This document shows positions 1 to 6,076 of a stretch of 10,135 bases of DNA, piece after piece. Origin of the DNA: CAYWEP01 sp964613075 (GTDB lineage Bacteria; Patescibacteriota; Microgenomatia; Levybacterales; UBA12049). The first letter of the stretch is position 1; every line of letters starts with the position of its first letter. The stretch spans positions 1 through 10,135 of the forward strand of contig CAZTFV010000043.1 in NCBI GenBank assembly GCA_964613075.1, written 5' to 3'. Made by a program: the position numbers and the translations under genes. The notes beneath the pieces are model-generated. The model saw only the letters and a program-made list of their open reading frames with translations, was not told where the DNA came from and searched no databases.

Positions 1-1560
1 GTGAAAAGGAAAGTTGACTTTTTAATAATAGGCTCTGGTATCGCAGGACTCAGTTACGCACTGAAGGTAGCACCTCATGGAAAAGTATTGATTTTGACAA
101 AAGCCAACGAAGACGAATCAAATACAAAATATGCGCAGGGAGGCATTGCCGGAGTGATACATAAGCCCGATTCCTATGAGAAACACATTAGGGATACCTT
201 AATTTGTGGTGACGGCTTGTGCGATGAAGAAGTAGTTCGCATGGTCGTCACTGAATCCACCGAGCGTATCAAAGAATTGATTGCATGGGGTGTGAGGTTT
301 GACAAAAATTCAAGCGGAGCATTTGATCTGGGGAAAGAAGGAGGGCATTCTGAAAACAGAATTCTTCATCACAAAGACAACACTGGTTTTGAAATCGAGC
401 GCGCTCTTTTAGCTCGGGTTCATTTTCATCCAAATATAGAAATCCTCGACCATTATTTTGCCCTGGAGCTTTTAACCCAGCACCATCTTGGTAGAAAAGT
501 CACGAGCCAATCAACTGACATTGAATGTTATGGAGTATACGCACTCAATACGAAGACCAAGCGCATCGAGCAGATTCTTTCACGCATCACGCTGATGGCA
601 ACAGGCGGCGCAGGTCATGTCTACGCATCCACCACTAATCCTCTCATCGCAACAGGCGATGGAGTAGCAATGGTTTACCGCGCCAAAGGAAGAGTGGAGA
701 ACATGGAGTTTTTCCAGTTTCATCCGACTTCACTTTATAACCCTGATGAGCGCCCTTCTTTTTTGATAACAGAAGCCATGCGGGGTTTCGGAGGGATTTT
801 AAAAACGATTGATGGGAAAGAATTCATGCAGAAATACGACAAGCGAGGTTCGCTCGCACCAAGAGATATTGTTGCACGCGCAATTGATAATGAGCTCAAA
901 GTCCGTGGAGATGATTTTGTATATCTCGACTGTCGTCACCTTGATAAAGACGGGCTTCTGAGTCATTTTCCAAACATTCACAAAAAATGTTTGTCACTCG
1001 GAATTGACATCACCAGAGACTGTATTCCCGTTGTGCCTGCTTCGCATTATATGTGTGGAGGGATCAAGGTAGACATGAACGGAAGAAGTACGATAAAAAA
1101 TCTCTACGCTGCTGGAGAATGTTCCTCCACAGGCTTACATGGTGCGAATCGTCTCGCTTCAAACTCTCTTTTGGAAGCAGTCGCGTACGCTCATCGTTGC
1201 GCGATGGATTCCGTCGCGCAATTCAAAAAAGTAAATTTCTGCGAAACCATTCCCAACTGGAACGCAGAAGGAACCACCTCACCCGAGGAAATGGTCTTGA
1301 TTACACAAAGCCTGCGTGAAGTCCAAAGTATCATGAACAATTATGTGGGTATCGTTCGTTCAAGCCTCCGCCTGAAACGCGCATTTGATCGCTTATTAAT
1401 TCTTCATAATGAAACAGAGGATTTATACAAACGCTCCACCGTGTCAACTGAACTCTGCCAATTGAGAAACATCATAAAAGTGAGCTATATCATCATCAAG
1501 TCCGCGATGATGCGGAAAGAAAGCAGAGGATTACATTACATGATTGATGATCCTAAGTAA
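1..1560 (+). CDS. nadB: L-aspartate oxidase (NadB)
   Basis: FAD-dependent enzyme oxidising L-aspartate to iminoaspartate, the first step of de novo NAD synthesis, which NadA then condenses into quinolinate in the cytoplasm. The 519-aa length is normal for the family. The dinucleotide-binding GSGIAG is at residues 11-16 and the family motif TKYAQGGIA at 42-50. H241 (FHPT), R288 (LAPRD) and H349 (SHYMCGG) align with the substrate and catalytic residues of the E. coli enzyme. The FAD-contacting GECSSTGLHGANRLASNS stretch and the C-terminal SRGLHY are also present. This separates it from the succinate/fumarate dehydrogenase flavoproteins. The GTG start is the first base of the window, so an upstream start or RBS cannot be judged, but the N-terminus looks complete. 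nadA and nadC are not in view. The wording of the N-terminal half resembles Bacteroidota-type NadB from memory, so transfer is possible. Confidence 0.95.
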   Translation: MKRKVDFLIIGSGIAGLSYALKVAPHGKVLILTKANEDESNTKYAQGGIAGVIHKPDSYEKHIRDTLICGDGLCDEEVVRMVVTESTERIKELIAWGVRFDKNSSGAFDLGKEGGHSENRILHHKDNTGFEIERALLARVHFHPNIEILDHYFALELLTQHHLGRKVTSQSTDIECYGVYALNTKTKRIEQILSRITLMATGGAGHVYASTTNPLIATGDGVAMVYRAKGRVENMEFFQFHPTSLYNPDERPSFLITEAMRGFGGILKTIDGKEFMQKYDKRGSLAPRDIVARAIDNELKVRGDDFVYLDCRHLDKDGLLSHFPNIHKKCLSLGIDITRDCIPVVPASHYMCGGIKVDMNGRSTIKNLYAAGECSSTGLHGANRLASNSLLEAVAYAHRCAMDSVAQFKKVNFCETIPNWNAEGTTSPEEMVLITQSLREVQSIMNNYVGIVRSSLRLKRAFDRLLILHNETEDLYKRSTVSTELCQLRNIIKVSYIIIKSAMMRKESRGLHYMIDDPK

Positions 1561-1572
1561 GTGGCCTGCCAC
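1561..1572. other. Short hairpin after nadB stop
   Basis: GTGGC and GCCAC pair around a 2-base loop directly after the nadB TAA. With the stronger hairpin at 1578-1596 it makes a tandem pair of stems between the convergent nadB and tmRNA genes. There is no T-tract, so a terminator role is only possible, not shown. Confidence 0.35.
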
Positions 1573-1577
1573 GCGAA

Positions 1578-1596
1578 GCCCCGCTTTAGGCGGGGC
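1578..1596. terminator. GC-rich hairpin between tmRNA 3' end and nadB (possible bidirectional terminator)
   Basis: A perfect 7-bp stem, GCCCCGC / GCGGGGC, with loop TTTAG, starts six bases beyond the mature tmRNA 3' end and 17 bases after the nadB stop. Position suggests termination or 3'-end protection for both convergent units. Neither side carries a U-run, so it is not a textbook intrinsic terminator. It may instead be a processing or stalling structure. Confidence 0.45.
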
Positions 1597-1602
1597 GAAG
1601 TG

Positions 1603-1991
1603 TGGAGATGTGGAGCAGTGAACTCCAGTCCGAAAAATACTTTCAAAAATCTCTACAAGCGTAGTCAATTATTTAAGTGTCGTGTTATACGTTTCCAATT
1701 GACAGGATTGAATAACACCAAGGTTTGAAAAAAACACTACGGATCAAACCAGCCTCCGTAGCTTTTTCTCAACTGTATTTATACCCAAAGTGTCCCGTTG
1801 AGAAAAGACTCTATGGATATTAGATTTCGCTTAAGCAGCGAGTGCCAAAGCTGGTCTAAAGTTCATTCCCGCAAAGGAAGAACTGCTAACTTTATCGTCA
1901 GCATTTATTTTTTGACTCTGTTTTGCGACTGGTAATCAAAGTCGGCTTGCAGTTTTTAAAGAGCAACTTCTCGTCGAATCAATGCATCCCC
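1603..1991 (-). ncRNA. ssrA: Transfer-messenger RNA (tmRNA)
   Basis: tmRNA rescues stalled ribosomes with SmpB and tags the unfinished protein for proteolysis. Read on the minus strand, the 5' end GGGGATG (1991 down) pairs over 7 bp, with one G-U, with CATCTCC near the 3' end, followed by discriminator A at 1603. The 5' arm holds the conserved GATTCGACG. The 3' half has the typical CTACGCTTGTAGAG and TTTCGGAC before a 5-bp T stem (TGGAG/CTCCA). Helix P2 is visible: 1945-1952 with 1653-1660. Two clear pseudoknots are 1755-1761/1737-1743 crossed with 1744-1750/1722-1728, and 1712-1718/1682-1688 crossed with 1697-1703/1664-1670. A 10-bp stem joins 1797-1806 and 1764-1773. The 3' CCA is not encoded (genome reads A then CAC), so it would be added after transcription. 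The T loop is unusual: TTCACTG, with C where A58 is expected. The neighbour is smpB on the same strand. Confidence 0.95.
1831..1902 (-). other. tmRNA proteolysis-tag reading frame (23 codons)
   Basis: The resume codon is GCT (1902-1900), placed after AAAAATAAAT as GCA follows the A-rich stretch in E. coli tmRNA. The frame then runs 23 codons to TAA (1833-1831). It starts ADDKVSSSSF and ends PALALAA, matching the usual AxD-type start and the hydrophobic ...LAA end read by ClpXP-type proteases. The stop codon lies in a small hairpin (TCGC...GCGA), as in helix H5 of other tmRNAs. The tag is about twice the 10-11 residues typical of many bacteria. Confidence 0.88.
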
Positions 1992-1996
1992 CTTCG

Positions 1997-2022
1997 CCCG
2001 CCGAAACTTTAGTGAAGGCGGG
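1997..2022. other. Hairpin abutting the tmRNA 5' end
   Basis: CCCGCC and GGCGGG form a 6-bp stem around a 14-base loop containing CTTTAG. It ends five bases upstream of the mature tmRNA 5' end on the minus strand, so it would lie in the precursor leader, where RNase P processing is expected. The same CTTTAG/CGGG flavour is seen in the hairpin at 1578-1596 on the other side of the RNA. Confidence 0.4.
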
Positions 2023-2038
2023 TTTGCCTTATTGTTAA

Positions 2039-2054
2039 AACTGTTTAAACAGTT
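2039..2054. promoter_or_regulatory. 16-bp perfect palindrome upstream of tmRNA
   Basis: AACTGTTTAAACAGTT is a perfect 16-bp palindrome between smpB and ssrA. On the minus strand it overlaps a TATAAC (2052-2057, one mismatch to TATAAT), a candidate -10 box for ssrA without a convincing -35. If that box is used, transcription would start inside the palindrome. An operator for a dimeric regulator or a leader hairpin are both possible. No regulator is identified. Confidence 0.35.
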
Positions 2055-2070
2055 ATATGCTCGGGCTTCG

Positions 2071-2087
2071 GGGGGACACAGTCCCCC
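2071..2087. terminator. Strong 7-bp hairpin between smpB and ssrA
   Basis: GGGGGAC-ACA-GTCCCCC is a perfect stem with a 3-base loop, 37 bases after the smpB stop on the minus strand. It could end or attenuate smpB transcription before ssrA. The T-rich side (CCCTTTACTTT) lies on the plus-strand exit, so as an intrinsic terminator it would work better for plus-strand transcription. Direction is therefore unresolved. Confidence 0.4.
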
Positions 2088-2123
2088 TTTACTTTGAGCA
2101 AAGGCGAATGTCGATTCTTCAGT

Positions 2124-2570
2124 TTACAAAGAGCGTTTGTCTTGCAGTTCCGCCTCTGTGTCTCGGTCAATGTCTCGTCTTTTCAAAGCCTCTTTTTTCT
2201 CAAACTGCTTCTTCGGCTTTCCTAAGGCTAGTTCAGCCTTGATCAGATGATGCGTAGTATACAACGAAACAGGCACGATTGTCAAGTTTGCGCCGTCTGT
2301 TTTGTTCTTTAGTGCTATGATTTCTTTTTTGTGCAAAAGGAGCTTTCTGGTGCGTTTCTGATCGTAGCCTTCCGGCCTGGCAAACTGGTATGGGTAGATT
2401 TTGGCATTCACCAGGTATGCCTCGCTGCCGATGATCTTAACAAAGCTGCCGCTTAAGTCGGCATGGCCGAGTCTGACAGCCTTGACCTCATGGCCGTAAA
2501 GGTTAATTCCAGCCTCAAATCTGTCGAAGAGCTGATAGTCATAAAATGCCTTTACGTTCTTAATTTTCAT
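2124..2570 (-). CDS. smpB: SsrA-binding protein SmpB
   Basis: SmpB binds the tRNA-like domain of tmRNA and takes the place of the missing anticodon arm in the ribosomal A site. The 148 aa are near family length. Hallmarks are the N-terminal beta-barrel with GINLYGHEVKAVRLGHADLSGS (about residues 21-42), the YDQKRTRKLLLHKKEI segment (about 69-84), a further barrel part to about residue 124, and the basic/acidic C-terminal tail RRDIDRDTEAELQDKR that threads into the mRNA channel. It lies 132 bp upstream of, and on the same strand as, its RNA partner ssrA. There is no Shine-Dalgarno, but a good promoter lies so close (2582-2610) that the mRNA leader would be only about 5 nt, which supports this ATG. 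Confidence 0.96.
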   Translation of the reverse strand: MKIKNVKAFYDYQLFDRFEAGINLYGHEVKAVRLGHADLSGSFVKIIGSEAYLVNAKIYPYQFARPEGYDQKRTRKLLLHKKEIIALKNKTDGANLTIVPVSLYTTHHLIKAELALGKPKKQFEKKEALKRRDIDRDTEAELQDKRSL

Positions 2571-2581
2571 ATTGCGACACT

Positions 2582-2610
2582 ATCATACTCAAAAGGTAGG
2601 TAAATGTAAA
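2582..2610 (-). promoter_or_regulatory. Predicted smpB promoter, near-leaderless
   Basis: On the minus strand TTTACA (2610-2605, one mismatch to TTGACA) and TATGAT (2587-2582, one mismatch to TATAAT) are separated by exactly 17 bp. The expected start is about 2575, leaving roughly 5 nt before the smpB ATG at 2570. Confidence 0.6.
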
Positions 2611-2611
2611 T

Positions 2612-2641
2612 TTGCAAAGACAAGAGAAAGTATGAGATAAA
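2612..2641 (+). promoter_or_regulatory. Weak predicted promoter for the GT-C-like gene
   Basis: TTGCAA (2612-2617) and GATAAA (2636-2641), each matching the consensus at 4 of 6, are 18 bp apart. A start near 2648 would give a leader of about 5 nt. It is back-to-back with the smpB promoter in the 82-bp divergent gap. The matches are weak, and the main support is the distance pattern shared with other genes here. Confidence 0.25.
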
Positions 2642-2652
2642 CACCGTAACTG

Positions 2653-4089
2653 ATGATAAATGCATGCAAAACCCGCTACCTATTTTTCCTTCTCTTTTTC
2701 TTTCTTTTCCTTCTCTATAGCACACGAGGCATCTATACGCTCGATCCTGATTTTGGCTGGCACTACAAAATGGGCGAGCTTATCGCAAAAAATGGAATTC
2801 CTCGCACCGATCCGTTTTCCTATACCATGCCAAGCTATCCCTTTATCGATCACGAATGGCTCACCAATATCGGTATCTATTACCTGTATGAGCTTGTCGG
2901 CTACAAAGGATTGGCTGTCGTGTTTGGACTTATAGCAACTGCGTCTCTTTTCCTGCAAATAGCAAAAAAAGAAATACGCTTTGCATTTGTCCCGCTTTTG
3001 TTTTCCGGCCTGGCGCTTTCCTACTTCACCGGTATCCGTCCGCAAGTCCTGAGCTGGTTTTTCTTTTCGCTCCTACTCTTTCTCTTTCACTCCGAAGAAA
3101 CGTGGAAGCACTTCCGTTTTTTCGCGCCCGTATTACTACTGGCATGGGTAAATCTCCACGGCGGATTTGCGTTGGGAGTGGTAACGGTAATCCTTTGGAT
3201 ACTGGCGCGGACAATTATACGAAAGAGACTAGACCCCACAGATTTATTTGTCTGTTTGCTTATAATTTTCGTTACAGCAGCTAACCCCTACGGGTTTTCT
3301 ATTTGGAGAGAAATATTTAATCAAATGACCGAGTCCTTGCGTTGGCGAATAGCGGAATGGTATCCCGGCGTATTTTACCCGCATCTTACGCTCTGGGCAT
3401 TTAACATCATCACCTTTATATTTCTCTTTTTGTACAGAAAAAAGATAACAATGATCTATCTTTTAGCTTGCCTGTTGTTTTTCCTCATGGCAGCAACAAC
3501 CCTTCGTCATACACCATTTTGGCTCATCATCGCGCAGTCAGGAGTAATTGCAAGTATAAGCCTATTTGCCAATGAGCGAATGAAAAAAACCGCAACAAAA
3601 AAACGCTTTATCCTTGCGTATAAGGTATTTGTTTATATTTGTATCAGCACGGTACTCGTCCAAATGTATGTAGATATAACATTTCTCTCTTTAATGCAGG
3701 AAAAAAGTTTTTATCCACAAGAAGCAGTACGCTTTTTGCAAAAGAGCAAGATCTCAGGTCATATGTTATCTGTATATAATTGGGGAGGCTATCTTATCTG
3801 GAAGTTACCAGGAGAAAAAGTGTTTATCGACGGCAGAATGACCAGCTGGCGCCAAGCCACATCGCCCGCTTCTGAGAGCACAGGCGCCTTTGCAGAGCTT
3901 GCCGATATCTTTTCAGGAAAAGAGGACTTCGCTGCAGCACAAAAAAAGTACGCTATCAAAACAGTACTGATTCCAAGAGGCAAATCACGCGCTGGGAAAA
4001 AACAAAACCAGTTTATATCAACGCTAAAGCAGAATAATTTTATCGAAGTATATAAAGACAATATTGCTGTAGTCTATAAAAAGAAATAA
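2653..4089 (+). CDS. Polytopic membrane protein, GT-C glycosyltransferase-like
   Basis: A 478-aa integral membrane protein of a widespread, mostly uncharacterised bacterial family. I count roughly 9-10 hydrophobic segments, from a Phe/Leu-rich first helix (residues 9-22) to about residue 346. A first-loop acidic motif DPDFGWH (31-37) recalls the catalytic loop of GT-C enzymes that use lipid-linked sugars. Other conserved-looking motifs are RTDPFSY (51-57), DHEWL (66-70), RPQVLSW (129-135), NLHGGF (167-172), NPYG (211-214) and RHTPFW (285-290). The soluble C-terminal part has YNWGGYLIW (375-383) and FIDGRM (391-396), which I recognise from this family. Role in envelope glycan or lipid glycosylation is inferred from fold-like features only; donor and acceptor are unknown. 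It converges with the 573-aa gene, stops only 15 bp apart. Confidence 0.7.
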   Translation: MINACKTRYLFFLLFFFLFLLYSTRGIYTLDPDFGWHYKMGELIAKNGIPRTDPFSYTMPSYPFIDHEWLTNIGIYYLYELVGYKGLAVVFGLIATASLFLQIAKKEIRFAFVPLLFSGLALSYFTGIRPQVLSWFFFSLLLFLFHSEETWKHFRFFAPVLLLAWVNLHGGFALGVVTVILWILARTIIRKRLDPTDLFVCLLIIFVTAANPYGFSIWREIFNQMTESLRWRIAEWYPGVFYPHLTLWAFNIITFIFLFLYRKKITMIYLLACLLFFLMAATTLRHTPFWLIIAQSGVIASISLFANERMKKTATKKRFILAYKVFVYICISTVLVQMYVDITFLSLMQEKSFYPQEAVRFLQKSKISGHMLSVYNWGGYLIWKLPGEKVFIDGRMTSWRQATSPASESTGAFAELADIFSGKEDFAAAQKKYAIKTVLIPRGKSRAGKKQNQFISTLKQNNFIEVYKDNIAVVYKKK

Positions 4090-4104
4090 GCGTAAGAGGA
4101 GTAT

Positions 4105-5826
4105 TCAGAGGCTAATTTCATAGATCTTGCTATTTGAGAGAAAGTAGGCTTTCTTATCTTTCTCATGCACATCAATTTCTTTCGCATTCTTCATCTGATC
4201 CGCACGGTATTCAGACAGAAAAGATCCCTCTTTACTCAATTTCACAAGCCTGCCGTTGCCGTTATCGAGTATATACAAGTTATCCGTATCTGGATTGGTA
4301 AAAATACGCGTCGGGGATGAAAGCGGGGGGTTGGTGCCACTGATGCTGAAAGAATCGGCTTTGCCCCGAGTGTATTTCATAATCTTTCCATCCGAGGTCA
4401 GAATATACACCGAGCTATCAATCGCCATACTCACAGCACTATTGAGATTTGGTTTATCACCGGAGAAGTAAGCACTCTTCCCATACCCGTTACTTCCTGC
4501 GACATATTTCAAAACTCCCTCTTTTTGATCAAGAATATAGACATTCCCAGCGTAGACACGTAAGCTAGTAGCATCCGACCAATCATCTTTGTTTTCAATA
4601 ATCGTTTTATTTTTGCCATCAGTTATGGTTTCGACCGCATCTGCAGTGAGTAGGTATATAGCATCCTTGTACTCCGCAACTGCTTTGGCATCGGTATTGT
4701 CCTTTGCGCCGGACAAAAGCGGACTTGCTGAATCCGCAGTCTCTGTCACTGCGACGTTTTTTACATTGTTTGTCCCCTCAAGCTCCGCATTTACCTTACT
4801 CAGCAGGCTGTCAATCTGCTCTCGTTGTGCCGTTCCCGGTTTAAACTCTCCTTTTCGCGCCGTGAGAATTTCCTTTGCCTTGCGGAAGTCATCCTGTGCC
4901 AAGGCGCTATTTAAGCCCTTAAGTCCCATGCCTTCATCGTATTGTTTCTGTGCCACAGGATACACCTCAGCAAAAAGCACTTTTATTTTTGCCTGCTCTT
5001 TATTCTGAATAGTTAAGAAAATGCTCGCTACAAGAACAACAATCAGAACTACCGCAACACTCAGAACAACTTTTTTCCGATGAGGGAGAGAGAGGTGAAA
5101 AGAGGGGAGTGAGGGGAATGAAGGCAGTCCGCGTTTAACTACTGCAAATCCTTGTTCCTCCTCAGATAGTGTGGTTGTCTCAGGTTGGGAGGTTTCATCA
5201 ATTGCTGGCCTGCGTCGTTCAGAAGAAGGTTGGGGAGGGAAAGACAGAAACATCGCCGCCGCACCGCCTTCTTCTGCGCCATGGACTAGAGGAGAAAGCG
5301 CCTCGGTCATATCCGTCGGGTTTTCTTGCTCTATTGCCTCTCGCAGTGTCGCTTCCGGAATAAGTGAGACGAACTGCTCTGTCTGCAGCAACACAACATC
5401 CCCTTCCTCAAGATACCCTGATGCGCTTTTTATTATTTCGTTATGTTTTTCCTGCTCAAGAAGAACGCCGAATATGCCTTTTCGCTTTATCATAACCTTG
5501 CCACCACCAAGGAGGAAAAGGTAAAGAGTAGTATTTTTAGCAAACGCAAGGCAAAATGATGCAGAGGCTGTTTTTGGAATAACCGCAATGACATCGGAGA
5601 GCGCTTTTTTAATCGTCACAAGGTTTTTCTCCTCAAGCGTAAAAAACTCTGCCTCAAGGCTATTGAGGACTTCTTTGCCAAGCGCATTCAAGGGTTTATC
5701 CTCACCCGATTCTTTTGTCGTTAAAGATAAAACGGCAAAGAGGCTACCAGCGTGGTACGCCTGCGACCAGGAGGTAGAAGTTGGGGTAGCAACGATCTTT
5801 CCAAAACTTACGTGTTGGTTGGGCAT
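4105..5826 (-). CDS. Degenerate PP2C-like domain / single TM / beta-propeller protein
   Basis: Chimeric 573-aa membrane protein, probably last in an operon. Residues 1-195 read like a PPM/PP2C phosphatase: ASASFCLAFAKNTTLYLFLLGGGKV (87-111) where active enzymes have a GD-containing strand, and GDVVLLQTEQFVSLI (142-156) where they have GD-xLLL-TDGL. The metal-binding Asp residues are missing (GGGK instead of GDSR; TEQF instead of TDGL), so it is probably a pseudophosphatase or binding module. A Pro/Ser/Thr/Glu-rich linker follows, a TM helix at 252-274, a helical stretch at 275-350, then repeats like VYILDQKEGVLKY, VYILTSDGKIMKY and LYILDNGNGRLVKL (about 380-573), an NHL-like beta-propeller outside the membrane. 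Start supported by an extended -10 box placing the RNA start 1 nt from the ATG. Terminates with TGA. Function unknown. Confidence 0.72.
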   Translation of the reverse strand: MPNQHVSFGKIVATPTSTSWSQAYHAGSLFAVLSLTTKESGEDKPLNALGKEVLNSLEAEFFTLEEKNLVTIKKALSDVIAVIPKTASASFCLAFAKNTTLYLFLLGGGKVMIKRKGIFGVLLEQEKHNEIIKSASGYLEEGDVVLLQTEQFVSLIPEATLREAIEQENPTDMTEALSPLVHGAEEGGAAAMFLSFPPQPSSERRRPAIDETSQPETTTLSEEEQGFAVVKRGLPSFPSLPSFHLSLPHRKKVVLSVAVVLIVVLVASIFLTIQNKEQAKIKVLFAEVYPVAQKQYDEGMGLKGLNSALAQDDFRKAKEILTARKGEFKPGTAQREQIDSLLSKVNAELEGTNNVKNVAVTETADSASPLLSGAKDNTDAKAVAEYKDAIYLLTADAVETITDGKNKTIIENKDDWSDATSLRVYAGNVYILDQKEGVLKYVAGSNGYGKSAYFSGDKPNLNSAVSMAIDSSVYILTSDGKIMKYTRGKADSFSISGTNPPLSSPTRIFTNPDTDNLYILDNGNGRLVKLSKEGSFLSEYRADQMKNAKEIDVHEKDKKAYFLSNSKIYEISL

Positions 5827-5829
5827 TGG

Positions 5830-6072
5830 CTATAGTATAACAAGGCTTAAGAAAAAAAGCGAAACTGTTGCGATAAAGTAAGCAATTGCCAAGCCTTGCA
5901 CGACTGAGGAAGCATGAGCCTCCCGCACAAAAACAATTCTGTTGAGCGATCTGATATTGGTGAGAATGACAAATACTATAATGCAATAGAGAAACAAGAA
6001 GGATGCAATAAGAACTTTGATGATAAATCCAAAATCAAAATCAGTAAAAAAGGTAAGCAATGAGTCAGGCAT
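5830..6072 (-). CDS. Small two-TM membrane protein
   Basis: An 80-aa protein with two hydrophobic helices, about residues 15-38 and 57-80, joined by a short basic loop (RSLNRIVFVREAHASS). The C-terminus ends inside the second helix. It resembles the small two-helix proteins of unknown function common in Patescibacteria; I cannot assign a family with certainty. It sits 4 bp after the PH-domain gene and 3 bp before the PP2C/propeller gene, so co-expression and a shared membrane complex are likely. It is the only gene here with a clear ribosome-binding site (6080-6086), which supports this start. The longer overlapping frame at 5744-5986 is a shadow. Confidence 0.72.
   Translation of the reverse strand: MPDSLLTFFTDFDFGFIIKVLIASFLFLYCIIVFVILTNIRSLNRIVFVREAHASSVVQGLAIAYFIATVSLFFLSLVIL
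5834..5842 (-). promoter_or_regulatory. Internal extended -10 promoter of the 573-aa gene
   Basis: Minus-strand TGTTATACT is an extended -10 (TGn plus TATACT, one mismatch). The expected start is at about 5827, one base before the ATG at 5826, and overlaps the end of the upstream two-TM gene. No good -35 is seen, which an extended -10 does not need. It would give the last operon gene independent, almost leaderless expression. Confidence 0.45.
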
Positions 6073-6076
6073 AGAT

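Noticed and set aside
2057..2242. 61-codon plus-strand frame
   Set aside because: It lies across the 2071-2087 hairpin and antisense to the 3' end of smpB, with no family resemblance.
2681..2716. Long pyrimidine tract as a possible regulatory or triplex element
   Set aside because: It is fully explained as the codons of a Phe/Leu-rich membrane helix.
2680..3045. 121-codon minus-strand frame with a Lys/Glu-rich C-terminus
   Set aside because: Antisense of the Phe/Leu-rich first helix of the GT-C-like gene; the pyrimidine-rich tract at about 2681-2716 explains the KEK repeats.
4090..4104. Terminator between the convergent GT-C-like and 573-aa genes
   Set aside because: The gap is only 15 bp and contains no hairpin.
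4589..5008. 139-codon plus-strand frame
   Set aside because: Antisense shadow of the 573-aa gene; the Ser/Ala/Phe-rich content is what the opposite strand of that gene would give.
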